A stretch of DNA of 64,000 nucleotides from Tretioscincus oriximinensis (taxonomy: Eukaryota; Chordata; Lepidosauria; Squamata; Gymnophthalmidae): the NCBI GenBank assembly GCA_022410635.1, contig JAJVDF010000016.1, positions 1,992,508-2,056,507 on the forward strand, in the 5' to 3' direction. Shown here piece after piece: positions 10,786-21,176 of the stretch. The translations under genes were made by a program, and so were the position numbers. Within the stretch, counting starts at the first letter, position 1. Each line of letters opens with the position of its first letter. A model generated the notes under the pieces. The model saw only the letters and a list, made by a program, of their open reading frames with translations. It searched no databases and had not been told where the DNA came from.

Positions 10786-11686
10786 ATAAGAGGAAGAGGG
10801 GTTTTATACCACACTTCTCTCACTCAAAGGGACTCAAAGAGGCTTACAAAGGCCATGTTCACATGACGAGATAAAAAAACAAAATGAAGCTATATTCCAA
10901 AATATACAATGGCATGTCTGTGCACAAGTATACTTGTATTTTCATGATATGCAGCTGGCTGTGCCCTCCTTCCAGCTAGCCCTCCACCTGCTTTCGGGGG
11001 CTGGTGCCTGGAGATCGGCTCTACGAAGCGACGAGCAGGACGTCATCACGGTCAAATGGTTCGGCTGAGGCGAGGAGGAGGAGGTGGGGAGGTTGACACG
11101 ATGTCTGTCAATGTTCCCCTTCGTTTTGCCGAGCTGATCTCCAGGCAGCAGCCCNCAAAAGCAGGTAGAGGGCAGCCTGGGTTTAGGAAAAGACAGGTAG
11201 ATTTCCCCGCCAAAGCAAGGAGGCAGTGCTTCCTCCTGCCATCTCCCCCTCCTGTCTCTTGCACTAATAATGTTCACACGGAAGAGGAAGGGGGTTGGTT
11301 ATGAGATGACAGAGGTTAGCTGCAAGATTTTGGAGGTTCTCTGCAATGATGCCTGATTATCCCAGCAATGGTTTATTCAAGGATAAATGGCATTTATTGC
11401 AAGACGACTGCTGAAACACGCTTAACACGTGTGCCAGAACTTTCCGATTGAGGAATAAAATAGCTGTGTGCACATTGCCAAAGTTATTTTTCACCCCAAA
11501 GTTTACATTCTATCTTCCCCACCAGGGTGTGGTGGTTCCCATTTGCTTTCGAATAGCTGGNTTGGCTAGAGCTTCAAGCTATTAGAAGGTGCTCACCCCA
11601 CCCCACATCCAATACAGGTCTTNGAAACCCGATATCTCAGATGAGAGACCATCTCCTTAGTAATTGTGCCATTCTTACCTGCAGAC
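10741..11686 (-). mobile_element. (TTC)n-tailed tRNA SINE, split by a TIR element
   Basis: The tail side (10741-10850) is a purine-rich AGGAGGAAGAAG run followed by the complement of the SINE 3' block (CTCAAAGGGACTCAAAGAGG). The head side (11480-11686) resumes with TTTACATTCTATCTTCCCC and reaches the eroded tRNA-like head near 11686. The two pieces are continuous in the consensus seen at 3471-3779 and are separated by the TIR element at 10851-11479. The head end abuts a hAT-like MITE at 11687. Confidence 0.8.
10851..11479. mobile_element. TIR element of the TTCACACGACG family, copy 1
   Basis: The termini GGCCATGTTCACATGACGAG and GTGTGCACATTGCC are inverted. A second nested motif AAGCTATATTCCAAAATATA and the phrase ATACAATGGCATGTCTGT are shared with copies at 51077-51940 and 58796-59247. 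It interrupts a SINE, so boundaries are well set; flanking AAA/AAA(G) suggests a short duplication of about 3-4 bp. The GC-rich interior gives overlapping open frames on both strands in all copies, but they do not align as one protein and are not taken as genes. A PIF/Harbinger relationship is possible but unproven. Confidence 0.7.
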
Positions 11687-11874
11687 TAGGCTGACCAGAT
11701 GACTCCTTTGGGGGGGTTAAAAACCCAGTTTTAGGGTGCCTTCCAGTTTTTTCTGAGGAAATCTTTTTCAAAAAATGTTTTTTTTTCNATTTTTTTTTCA
11801 TCAGAAAATACTGGGAGGCACCCCAAAAATGGGTTTTCAACCCCCCCCCCAAAAGGGGTCATCTGGTCAGCCTA
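11687..11874. mobile_element. foldback hAT-like MITE, family A, copy 2
   Basis: Starts TAGGCTGACCAGATGACTCC and ends CATCTGGTCAGCCTA; inner arms GGTGCCTTCCAG and the complement of CTGGGAGGCACCCC also pair. Shorter than copies 1 and 4. No 8-bp duplication is visible (CTGCAGAC versus TGGACTAT), possibly because the left flank is an eroded SINE head. Confidence 0.78.
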
Positions 11875-12119
11875 TGGACTATATGCGGAAAACTAGATAA
11901 TTGGAAAGAACAACATACATGTGAATATGGGAATGGATGATCAATCAGGTCAAATACAGCTCAGGTTTTAGTAGGTAAGGTTGGAAAGTGCCTGGACAAA
12001 AGAAATGCATCTAGGTAAAAGTACAGCAATCAAATATGTGCAGAAAAGTGAAAACACGATGAGTCCAAGGATGCCCACAAGAGTCTGCGATTTTAACTAG
12101 CATTATAAAGTGGAAACCA
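11875..12119. other. no gene seen
   Basis: AT-rich sequence; nothing recognised. Confidence 0.4.
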
Positions 12120-12287
12120 TTGTCTATATTAAGTCCCTGGTCAATCAGCTGAAATTTGTGGATGTATTCCAATTCTGCTGCTTGGATTTTCCTAATGTTA
12201 CCACTGCTGGATCCCTGTTACATGAGGCAAATCCCCCATAATCATCCACAAATTCCAGTCCATTGCCAAGGGACTTAATAGAGACAA
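12120..12287. repeat. inverted repeat, 47-bp arms with 74-bp spacer
   Basis: The left arm (12120-12166) reads TTGTCTATATTAAGTCCCTG ... AATTTGTGGATG. The right arm (12241-12287) is its imperfect complement: CATCCACAAATTCCAG ... AAGGGACTTAATAGAGACAA. The spacer contains AATTCTGCTGCTTGGATTTT. The layout recalls the inverted arms of the PLE copies in this window, and I associate the GGGACTTAATAGAGACAA phrase with PLE-related repeats in other reptiles, but that link is from memory and weak. Confidence 0.6.
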
Positions 12288-12480
12288 TTTTTTTCTGATT
12301 TACAAGGCTATGCTTCTTGCTATTAGTTTTCAATGAATTTGAAATCTAAAAATAAAAAAGGAAGAAATTAAGCAGCCGATCCAAATTAAAGATACATGTG
12401 TGAGAAAATGCAAATGGTCTTGTCTCTCACCAAAGAACAAAGCTGTATATACAACTTGAAAGGCAAAGGAACAAAATGTA

Positions 12481-12966
12481 ATGTGGCCTAACTTGGAGAG
12501 AACACATGCATTTCAGTTTTGGTGTAACACAAAAAAAGAATTAAGCGGTAAGAAAATCTCATGGGTGCTAAAAGAGTGCAGGTTCAAGTCACCCCAGCTG
12601 TACTCAGCAATAAAGCAGTCAAATACAAGTGCCATTAACAGCAACCTAATGATGCAATGGGGTGAAGCACTCTGGAAATACATTTTTACTCTTCTGCCCT
12701 TCTCTAGCAAAGACATCGATTTGACCCTTCGCTTTCTTTATTCACAGAATGGTCCTGTTTTCTCAAGTCCTTCAGCTGTGGTACCTGCATTCTGGTGTAA
12801 GGACTGGAGTACTGTTTACAAGTGCACAAATCCTGAAATATACAGGATCTGGTACTGTGAGCCTTCTGCTAGAGCTAAAGTTCCTTTCTACATTAAAAGG
12901 CCAATGATTGGAATCAATGGGTCTGGAACAGCTAGGTCCTCTTATTTCAACCATGGAAAGGCATGA
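12481..12966 (+). other. unassigned 161-codon open frame, probably chance
   Basis: This is the longest open frame outside recognised mobile elements. It has no motif, signal peptide, membrane segment or repeat that I recognise, and two shorter frames overlap it on the other strand. At this AT content, one frame of this length in 64 kb is not very improbable by chance. There is no polyadenylation tail or element boundary around it. It is recorded only so that it can be searched. Confidence 0.15.
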
Positions 12967-12983
12967 GTTGCACCAGAATCATA

Positions 12984-13045
12984 CTGCTCAAAACACTTAG
13001 TGTTACACTGTTATGTTAACGTGTTCCCTTAATTGCTTTGAGCAG
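12984..13045. mobile_element. 62-bp mariner-type MITE, copy 1
   Basis: Perfect terminal inverted repeats CTGCTCAAA...TTTGAGCAG are flanked by TA dinucleotides (12982-12983 and 13046-13047), the Tc1/mariner target duplication. The right side contains GTGTTCCCTTAATT, complementary to the AAGTAAGGGAACAC of copy 2 at 15570. I recognise CTGCTCAAAA..AAGGGAACAC as a widespread vertebrate mariner-derived end. Confidence 0.85.
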
Positions 13046-13261
13046 TATATATATTCCTTACAGTGCTGGTCCAGAATCAGACTAACCCATGCTGTGATCT
13101 TAAAGCACATATGGGCATAAAATTTTCCAAAGTCTAGGAACTAAAGTTTAGAGCCTGGGAGCTTCTGGGGGAAGCTTTTCAGTGGTAGTTTCAGTGGTAG
13201 GTTCTGCTGACATTTGATCATCAATAGTCAAAAACATGGGGGGAAATTGGGTTAAAATAAG

Positions 13262-13375
13262 AACTTGGTTAAAAACTAGGAAAAAAGCTTTTTTCCGGGT
13301 TTGTTTGTTTTTTGCTTTTCAGTCCAGTTCTTCAAGACTTAAGATCGTTTAAAAGCACATGTGTGACCATGCCCT
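13262..13375. repeat. diverged hairpin repeat (TTTTCAGTCCAGTTCTTC family)
   Basis: Contains AAAAGCTTTTTTCC, TTTTCAGTCCAGTTCTTC and GATCGTTTAAAAGCACATG, paralleling the interior of the element at 48049-48203. Ends are not sharply defined. Confidence 0.4.
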
Positions 13376-13774
13376 AATTTATGTGAAAACGAACAACAAA
13401 CTCCCAAGTCCTTAAGTTTGCGGTTTTCTATTTATTGCAAATTGCCTGATACAGAACATCAGTCTCTCTGGGCTCTTTGCTTGTATGATTCAAACAATAA
13501 AACAAAATGCTCTGCTATGGAGAGTAATACTTGGAAATAAAAATTGCCTTTGGATAAAAATAGTTCCATTTGATTGTGTAGTTTGTTCTTTCATATAACC
13601 TTCAGATCAGTGGTGTAGCTAGACTCTTGGCGGCCCCAGGGCAGATAAAAATAGTGGGGCACTGGGACCCTGAAAATTTAATTTATTTAATTTTACAAAT
13701 GCCTGGGCCCCTTGGNCACTTCACTGGCTTGTCCTATCATAGTTATGTCCCTGCTTCAGACAATGCATGACAAC
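13376..13774. other. no gene seen
   Basis: AT-rich; no gene or confident repeat. Confidence 0.4.
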
Positions 13775-14018
13775 AATTTATTTATTTATATTTATATCTT
13801 GCCTTATACCCGAAGGTCTCAGGGCAGCCAACCATAGGGTGGTGCATATAGCTTGTGTTGCTTTCTCCACAACAGACACCCTGTGAAGTAGGTGGGGATG
13901 AGAGAGTTCTAAAGAACTGTGACTGGCCCAAGGTCACCAGCTGGCTTTCATAGAGGAGTGGGGAATCAAAGTGGGAGACTACCAGCTGCAGGGGATGCAT
14001 TTTAAACCACTCCCGAGT
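13775..14018 (-). mobile_element. CORE/MIR-type tRNA SINE with L2 tail
   Basis: On the minus strand the element runs from an eroded tRNA-like head (GAGTGGTTTAAAATGCATCC), through the CORE-like phrase CTGGTGACCTTGGGCCAGTC, CTCTCTCATCCCCACCTACT and CACAGGGTGTCTGTTGTGG, to the 3' block GAGACCTTCGGGTATAAGGC and an AATAAATAAAT tail. The 3' block is nearly identical to the L2 tails in this window, so L2 is the likely mobiliser. The better preserved sister copy is at 40974-41210. Confidence 0.85.
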
Positions 14019-14121
14019 GCTGATGTTCATCTTCCTANCAGTCAATATTTGTAATTATCTGCGCATCCTTTTCTTCTGAGTTGTAGAAAAGTGAGTACAA
14101 GATCAGACTTCCCATTTTTCC

Positions 14122-14188
14122 TAAGAGACCTTCAGGTATAGGGCAGGCTATAAGAATGAATGAATGAATGAATAAATAAATAAATAAT
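14122..14188 (+). mobile_element. L2/SINE 3' tail with (AATG)n(AATA)n
   Basis: The sequence AGAGACCTTCAGGTATAGGG is followed by CAGGCTATAAG and a GAATGAATGAATAAATAAAT array. Only the tail is left, so it cannot be assigned to L2 rather than the CORE SINE. Confidence 0.65.
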
Positions 14189-15013
14189 ATGTCAGGATCT
14201 TATATTCTGTTCTAACAAAGACCTTTGAGTACGATGGAAATCTTCCCTGTGAAATGCATTAAAATGGAACTGTTCCTACAACCTGCTAACTTGTGGTTGT
14301 GGAACTGACGCAAAGAGGGCACAACTGCCTCTGTCATTAGCATGTCTGAATCAGCAAAAATGTTTGGAGCAGGTCAGCCAGCTGGATTTTAATGCAATTG
14401 CTTCTCTTATTTTTGAAACTGGTATTTTTTTTCTCCATTTATAAAAGAGGTGTTCAAAATAATAGAACCAACAAAGATGTAATTTTTAAAGCATATCGCA
14501 TGGCAATGGAAAAGTAATGTAGTTATGTGCAACCACATAAGAAATTATTGGTATCTTCTCTTTTCAAAAGGGCTTCAAACCAAGAGAAGAGAACCCAACT
14601 TTTCAAAAGGTCTTTAAACCCATTCAAACCCAACTGTTAACAGAGAAAGAACAGTTAAGTTTGACCCTAGCTATTCATAAATATTACCTCCTATTTTAAA
14701 ATGGGGATTTTGCATCGGGCCAGAACATCCAATGCATTTATTTTCCTAAACCAAGGATGTTCTGCATCTAACATGTAAGGAGTTATTTACCACACCCTGC
14801 TATGACTAATGATTGGTAAAACAACCTGGTGATCTCTAGCTGCTTGCTTTTCTTTTTATGTTCTCTGCTTCCTTACAAAAGTTCTCCTTTATTTTCATGA
14901 ACTTTGCTTATGTACAAAACTAGTGCTATACAATTCTGTTGCTGAGTAAAAATAATCACGTATTTGTTCTAGAGAAAAAATGGAGAAGAGAATTGTGGAT
15001 ATTCTTTTTAAGC
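14189..15013. other. no gene seen
   Basis: AT-rich sequence. A short direct repeat of a TTTTCAAAAGG context occurs near 14564-14610. No gene recognised. Confidence 0.45.
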
Positions 15014-15021
15014 TCTCCAGA

Positions 15022-15489
15022 TAAGGTTGCCATACGTCCCAGGAAGGTGTGACAATCCCGGCTTTGGGGACTAAAATATAGTCCCCTCTGGGTTTTAAGA
15101 GAAAATCCCCGATTTTTACATTTCCCGGTGCTGCATCAGGGAATGTAAAAATCCAGGATTTTAAAGGCAAAGGAGCCACCAGGGCTGACAGCTGCAACCC
15201 AAGCATCGTTTTCCAGGGTCCTGGAAGGAACCTCGAAGTGTGCCGTAGCAGATCCTCTGCTGAAGGCGGGGTTTTGCGGCTGCTGTCAGGCAAAGCGCGC
15301 CAACTCACCTCCAGGAGAGGAAAAATGCTTGGGTTTTTGACAGGAGAACAGAGCTTTTGTACAGCTCTGTTCTGCCTGTCTCACCACAAGCGCTTCTGTG
15401 TGTGTGTGCGTGCATATGCGTGTGTGCATGTGTGCATGCGTGCACCACCCCCCATCCCAGTTTTGGACTGCCAAAATATGGCAACCCTA
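15022..15489. mobile_element. hAT-like non-autonomous element, family B, copy 1
   Basis: The ends TAAGGTTGCCATA...TATGGCAACCCTA are inverted. The flanks are a perfect 8-bp duplication TCTCCAGA (15014-15021 and 15490-15497), as expected for hAT transposition. The interior shares GGGACTAAAATATAGTCCCC, a complex GC-rich middle and a TG/GTGCA-rich microsatellite with copy 2 at 19796. The long open frames in it occur on both strands in both copies and reflect repeat identity, not a gene. Confidence 0.88.
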
Positions 15490-15569
15490 TCTCCAGAGAA
15501 ACTATGGAATAGAAGTATTATAAATTGAGAAATAAAGAATATATTTATATTATAAAGAATTAAAATATA

Positions 15570-15643
15570 CTGCTCAAAACAAGTAAGGGAACACTTTAAC
15601 ATAACATTTTCTGTTAGAGTATTCTCTTAATTGTTTTGGGCAG
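15570..15643. mobile_element. mariner-type MITE, copy 2
   Basis: Starts TA-CTGCTCAAAACAAGTAAG with GGGAACAC following, and ends TTGTTTTGGGCAG. Same family as 12984-13045. The right flank is TT rather than TA, so one duplicated base has probably mutated. Confidence 0.78.
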
Positions 15644-17130
15644 TTTATATCAGACTCCATTCCAGTATTGTTTTGCTATGCAGCAGTATCACTAGATAAA
15701 AGTGCATGGAAAGAAGCAAACTGTTTTTTGTNAGGAGAAATCATGCTGCAGAAAATGTAGGTTGGAAGCAAAATGCAGTAAATTAGATATGGAATTTCAC
15801 ATTTCAATTTGATTTCCCTGCAGGATAAATTGATGTAAGAATAGATAAAATGTGTGTATAACTATTCCCTTGATCTTAGAAGATCCAGAGTGCACCAAAC
15901 TGTGACATTTTATGCCTTGGTTCCTGATGGGACTTGCTTTAAAAAAGTAAAGGATCTGATAAATCACTAAGGTCAAATCTGCATCATCAGTACGATTCAA
16001 TCATTGGCATCTTGGCTCCTGGATGTACTTTCCTGGCTTTTCTCAGGGCCAGGCTGTTGAAGAGAGAAAGACCACCTATCACTTTACTAAACTGAATGAT
16101 GATGACATCATTGAGCCAAATGAAATTTTGGGCCTGCTGGAGCTTTCTTCAGGCCCTGAGAAAAAGCATCATTGTTCAATATACAAGCAAACGTGGCCCC
16201 AGACAAGAGGGCATGACTATTTCAAATGCTTCATTAATAATTTGAAATGACATTTTGCAGATCCATACATGATAAGTATTAATGTCATTGGCATAACAAA
16301 AAAACCTGGGTTTTTTTCTATAGAACTTTTACTGACATTCAAACTGCCATATCTGTTCCAGAAAATACTATTTTTGACAAGTTAAAGAATGCATAACAAC
16401 GTTCTGTTTCATATCCAAATGGCTGCCTCGTTAACAAAGACAACTCATGACAAAAGGCCGATGTCTTCACAGCCCCAAACCAGAAGTTGTCATTCCTTAT
16501 TAACCGTTATTTTCTCTTGGTGATCAACCAGTAGCCTGTGAAAACATCACAATGTTTATTGCTTGCTACATTGCTACCACCATGGCTTTTAAATGAATAA
16601 AAACAGAGCTCAATCAAGTAGAATATAGACAATAGTTTGTTGATTGTAGAATACAGACTACAGTCACCAAGGTTGAAGCATGATGAGCATTCATGATTTT
16701 GTGATATAATAGTTACATAAATATGCAAAAACTGTTTTATTGCAACCAAAGTTATAAACAGTCATTAACCAACAAGTTCAAGGATACTCAACGAGTTGGT
16801 AGATTCCTTACTCTCTTCACTACCGTAATAATGACAGGATCAAGCTGATATCAGGATGGAACACACACTTTTTGCATGACCAGAGTCTTCCACCATCAAA
16901 GACATCTTTAATATATAAAACCCAAGAATCTATAATGCATGCCCTTCAGTTTATAGGCACACTATGGAATTTAAAGCTAATGGTTTGGATAGTGAGACCA
17001 TCGTTAATCATATACAGGAAACTAAAGCTATTCGTACTGTTTTATATTTTTGCCTTGTACAGTAGGTGCTTCAGACATACATGTTTGTCCAAGTGTATTG
17101 CATGAATTTACTGTGCATGATAAATTGTAG
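15644..17130. other. no gene seen; one spaced inverted repeat
   Basis: No gene recognised. GCTTTTCTCAGGGCC near 16034-16048 is the near-complement of GGCCCTGAGAAAAAGC near 16153-16168, with about 105 bp between them; the short frame at 16023-16250 covers this and is not convincing as a gene. Confidence 0.45.
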
Positions 17131-17475
17131 CAAGGGGGTATCTTAGCACCTTAGAGACTAACAAGAAACAGATAGGTAACATGAGCTTTTGTATACAGGT
17201 CTACTTCTTCAGAATTGAAGATGTAGTTTTGGCTATGAAAGATCATGCTGCCTATCTTCTTTCAGAGAAATAACCGTGTTAGTCTAGTAGAAAGTCCAGC
17301 AAAGGAGCTAGCAGCACTTTGAGACTAGCTTGAGAAAAGTGGGTGGCATAAGCTTTCGTAGACACGTCTACTTCTTCAGATGCAGCTTATGCCACCCACT
17401 TTTCTCAAGTTAGTCTCAAAGTGCTGCTAGCTCCTTTGCTGGACTATCTGTTTCTTGTTAGTCTCTAATGTACTA
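17131..17475 (-). mobile_element. PLE-derived palindromic element, outer copy (interrupted)
   Basis: The left part (17131-17259) carries TTAGAGACTAACAAGAAACA, a CTACTTCTTCAGAATTGAAG centre, and a decaying inverted arm. The right part (17445-17475) completes the inverted arm with TGTTTCTTGTTAGTCTCTAA. Between them sits the inner copy at 17260-17444. The motif set is the Penelope-like 3' region shared by the copies listed at 38902 and 48912. The outer copy is more diverged than the inner one, consistent with greater age. Confidence 0.65.
17260..17444. mobile_element. PLE-derived inverted dimer, inner copy
   Basis: The left end has the full terminal extension (TTTCAGAGAAATAACCGTG...CTAGTAGAAA, about 34 bp) followed by GTCCAGCAAAGGAGC. 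The two arms, each about 70 bp, meet near 17380 and are almost perfectly complementary; the right arm stops at TTTGCTGGAC without the extension. In the antisense direction the left arm contains CTGAAGA, a GTAGAC/GTCTAC stem and GAAA, a hammerhead-like arrangement. CTATCT occurs at both insertion borders and may be a short target duplication. Confidence 0.75.
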
Positions 17476-18703
17476 TGAAGCACCCTTATTAGATATTCAG
17501 AATCTAGACTAGCTATTTCTTTGAAATTTCTTTGAAATTTATTCCTGTGACAAATTGTGTTAGCCAGTGCATGGGATCATCACATCATCTGCAAGCCATT
17601 GTCACTCAGCAAAATGTAGAAATGTTTTGTGGGGATGTTGGAATGGCTCTTTCACAAAATAAATAATAAATAAATAAAATATAGGAAAAATTTTTGAGAT
17701 CTTCTTTTACTGACTTTGGATCTCTTGCTTTGAGAGATACGTATCCCTGAACCTGTTTCTTGCCTACAGTCTATAATTTGTAAATCTCTGAAGTATGAAA
17801 TTCTTTTCTTCCTTCTCCATTTTTTCCAAGATGTTGTAATTTCAATCTGATCTCTTTGCTGTGTTTTTCAACGTTAACATTTTCTTCTCTGAACTCTTTC
17901 TTCTCTCAAGCAAGTAAAGTTTATTTCCCAATCACTCATCTTAGCAANAGAATGAGTTTCCTTCCTAGTTACTTTGCTTGTTAGAGTGATTGATTAGTTA
18001 TAGAGATTGTTTTCCCTTTTGCATGTGTATTAAGATGTTTCTCTTAAATTAGATAGTAAAGCAAGCTATTTCCCATAGTATTGTTTTTTTTTTTTTACTC
18101 ATTTCAGTCTTGGCCCATAAAGATCTTAACCTAAGAATAATTCCAGACCTTAACCACATAAGGTCCGGAGGTCTGTTAAACCTCCTTCAGGGTCAAATCT
18201 TGCTATTTGATCCATTAGATAATGAAAAGTTTAGATATGACTGAATGCTTTACCAATACAAGCAAGAATGACAGGTGGCTATAATTCCTGAATTGAAACT
18301 CTCAGAATGTGCCCAAAGTGACATGCACCTCATGTCTCCAATGAGAGTTAATATGTAGTTGTAACATTTCAAGGCTGTGAAATGAAAATTTTGGGATTAT
18401 CACAATTTAGCAGTGGACCCTAAAGGCTCTGGAAGTTGGAAATTTTCATTCTATTCCTAAATCACACTGGATGGAAATTGTTGTCTTATCTGTTATGGGA
18501 ACAGTGGAGATAAATGGGAATGTTGAGTTTGAGGATGTCTTGGAGGATCACCCAAGACAGAAATGTTGTGGAGAATTCTGTCAAAAGGTGATTTATTGGA
18601 GAAAGAAAAATAACTCCAAATATTTGCCAAACAAGCACTGTAGACAATGATGTAAAGTTAAATGTTATGGCATCAGAAGCCCTTAGACTGGAAGATTGGG
18701 GAG
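17476..18703. other. no gene seen
   Basis: AT-rich sequence with an (AAATA)n-type scrap at about 17655-17685 that may be a LINE/SINE tail. No gene recognised. Confidence 0.45.
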
Positions 18704-19010
18704 TAGAAGAAGAAGAACTGGGTTCTTATACCCCGCTTTTCTCACCTTTCAAAGGGACTCAAAGTGGCTTACAAGGGTATTTTTGCCCGAAGGCTTACAT
18801 TCTATCTTCCCCACCAGGATCTGGTGGTTCCCATGTATCTACCTGCAGTCGTTTCAATTTCTTGCAATTCGTGCTTTTGAATAGCTGGGTTGGCTAGAGC
18901 TACAGGCTAGTGGAAGGTGCTCACCCCTCCCCACTTCTGACATAGGGCTTCAAAACCCAATCTCCCAGATGAGAGACGGATTCCTTAGCAACTGAGCTAT
19001 CCGCGCCTGC
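18704..19010 (-). mobile_element. (TTC)n-tailed tRNA SINE
   Basis: Near-consensus copy: AGAAGAAGAAGAACTGGGTT at the tail side, TTCCCCACCAGGATCTGGTG in the body, and a tRNA-like head complement (CTTAGCAACTGAGCTATCCG) at the right. The head contains recognisable A- and B-box sequences on the minus strand. Confidence 0.88.
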
Positions 19011-19084
19011 AAAGTGGCTGAACCAAAACTGAAAAGGTGCTCAGTTATTAATATGGTGATAGTGAATTTAGACGCTGTAAAACA

Positions 19085-19228
19085 GTAATATTATATAAGA
19101 ACAACATAAGAACATAAGAAGAGCCATACTGGATCAGGCCACAGCCCATCGAGTCCAGCATTCTGTGTCACACAGAGGCCCACCAGATGCACCTGGGCAG
19201 TCCGAACAGAGGAAAGCAAAATATAGAG
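19085..19228 (-). mobile_element. CR1-type LINE 3' end
   Basis: Begins with the CR1 terminal repeats in reverse complement (GAACATAAGAAGAGCCATAC), followed by TGGATCAGGCCACAGCCCAT and CACCAGATGCACCTGGGCAG. It is the reverse complement of 540-680 with few differences, so the same subfamily. Confidence 0.85.
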
Positions 19229-19607
19229 TCTGGAATGTAAGTTCTATGAATCAAAGTAAATTGGATGTGGTCAAAATTCAGAGTGAACTAAAATGGACAG
19301 GAATGGGAGAGTTTAATTTAAATGATGATCATATCTATCACTATGGAGCCTAATCTCTTAGAATAAATGGACTTTAAATATCCCCCGTAGTAAAAAAAAA
19401 ACAGTAAAGGAGTGACAAAATTCTAGCCAAACTATTTAAAATAATAAAATTACTCTTTTAAACTGATGAACTCAAACAGGGAAAACTCGACAGTGGCCAC
19501 TAGATTGGAAAAGATCAGCCATTCATCACAGGCAGAACTAAGAAAGGGAGCAAGATTGGGAAGGGTGCAGACTGATATTGTCTCCCATCCTCCCTTGTCT
19601 CTAAATG

Positions 19608-19770
19608 GCACTTATATAGCCTTAATTTGGGCTTTGACAGCACTGGGAACAGGTAAAAAAAACTTTCCCTTCCTGTGCATTGTGTCAATGATGTGATGTA
19701 CTGGGATGGGGGGGGGGAGATTCTTCCCCCTCTGATACTTTCAAAGCCAAAATTAAGGCTTTAATTTGTA
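19608..19770. repeat. spaced inverted repeat (GCCTTAATTTGGGCTTTG)
   Basis: GCCTTAATTTGGGCTTTGA near 19620 pairs with TCAAAGCCAAAATTAAGGC near 19741. The phrase ATGTGATGTACTGGGATGG lies between them. A diverged relative with the same order of motifs is at about 23160-23255. Probably an uncharacterised MITE; the family B hAT-like element inserted just downstream. Confidence 0.5.
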
Positions 19771-19795
19771 CCATAGACGATAACTTGGTTGAAGG

Positions 19796-20274
19796 TAAGG
19801 TTGCCATACGTCCCGGGATGGTGGGACAATCCCAGCTTTGGGGACTAAAATATAGTCCCCTCCGGGTTTTAAGATAAGATCCCGGATTTTTATATTCCCT
19901 GATGCTGCATCAGGGAATGTGAAAATACAGGATTTTAAAGGCAAAGGAGCCATCAGAGCTGACAGCTGCAGCCCGAGCAACGCTTTCTAGGGTCCGGTCC
20001 TGGAAGGAACCTCGGAGCATACCGTAGCAGATCCTCTGCTGGAGGCGGGGTTTCGCACCTGCTGTCAGGCAAAGCGCGCCAACTCGTCTCCAGCAGATAA
20101 AAAACACTTGGGGTTTTGACAGGAGAACAGAGCTTTTGTGCAGCTTTGTTCAGCCTGTCTCACCACAAGCATCCATGTGCATACGTGTGTGAGTGCATGT
20201 GTGTGTATGCATGCGTGTGTGTGCACCCACACCCACACCTCCTGGTTTTGGGCTGCCAAAATATGGCAACCCTA
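19796..20274. mobile_element. hAT-like non-autonomous element, family B, copy 2
   Basis: Ends TAAGGTTGCCATA and GGCAACCCTA, with a perfect 8-bp duplication GTTGAAGG at 19788-19795 and 20275-20282. Length and internal order match copy 1 at 15022, including the TGTGTG/CATG-rich stretch near 20180-20225. Two independent copies with perfect, different 8-bp duplications make the boundaries and the hAT-type mechanism well supported. Confidence 0.9.
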
Positions 20275-20282
20275 GTTGAAGG

Positions 20283-20989
20283 TGTTTGTTGCAGTGATGT
20301 CTAGATGAGGGGGATATGAATGTCTAGTGGCACAGAATTCAGTATTGCCCTGGCAGCTGCAACACTCCTGACATCCCTGTCATAGTCTAGTCAGTCTTAT
20401 TAAAANTATATCTAGTAGGACCCAGCAAACCAACATTTAATTGTACCAGACATCACTTATTAATTCTGCTGTAGTTGGAAATTCTGAAATAAAGCAAATA
20501 TATTCCAGAATAAAATATTTCAGCCAGTAAACATCATCTGAATGCAGCTTTAATGAGTCATCCATTTGAAATCTGAATCTGCAATGTGACCGATAAATAG
20601 TATAAACTTTATATCCAACAGAATCCGTCACGGTGTAGGTTGTTAGAATACTGATCTTTAGGATACATGATTGATAACTATGTGGATTTCCTTCCATTTG
20701 CATTTCTTACAGTGTTTGTGAGAAAAATAACTGAAATATTTATGTCCTGTATCAAATATATTTGNTAACAACTGTCTGATCATATCCAAGACTTTATCTC
20801 CTGCATGCATTGCAGTCTGGTGACATGACAACTAATGTAAAATGTTTGTTCACGTCAAGAATTTTGATAATTGTCCTGGANCACCCACAAAGTCAAATGA
20901 AGGTAGGGATATGTAAATGAAGAGGCGTAACAAAGTATCTGTCACATCACCAGGTCACAGCTTTCCACCCATCCAGGGTCCCACCACTA
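20283..20989. other. no gene seen; possible short hairpin MITE relic
   Basis: At about 20448-20527 the sequence CATCACTTATTAATTC ... AAATAAAGC ... TATTCCAGAATAAAAT resembles the short hairpin MITE at 36699 but is eroded. No gene recognised. Confidence 0.4.
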
Positions 20990-21176
20990 GAGGAAGCATA
21001 TAGTACTTGGAGACTAACAGGGGAAAGGTGGGTAGCATGAGCTTTCATAGGCATCTGAAGAAGTAGACGTGGCTACAAAAGCTTATGCCACCTATGTTTC
21101 TCCTGTTAATCTCCAAGTGCTGCACGCCCCCTTGCTGGACTTTCTACTAAGACTAACATGGCTACTTCTCTGAAAT
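20990..21176 (+). mobile_element. PLE-derived inverted dimer
   Basis: Left arm: TAGTACTTGGAGACTAACAG...GTGGGTAGCATGAGC. Right arm: GCTTATGCCACC...CTGTTAATCTCC, then CCCCCTTGCTGGAC and the full terminal extension ending GGCTACTTCTCTGAAAT. The centre carries ATCTGAAGAAGTAGACGTGG. Only the right end carries the extension, the mirror image of the copies at 17260 and 38902. Confidence 0.75.

Noticed and set aside
12481..12966. 161-codon frame as a gene
   Set aside because: No recognisable motif and length not exceptional for chance in 64 kb; kept only as a low-confidence entry.
14895..15528. Pairs of similar frames here and at 19753-20304, suggesting a gene family
   Set aside because: Both lie in family B hAT-like elements bounded by 8-bp duplications; the similarity is that of the transposon copies.
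16023..16250. 75-codon acidic frame as a small gene
   Set aside because: It spans a spaced inverted repeat, has no known motif and no supporting context.
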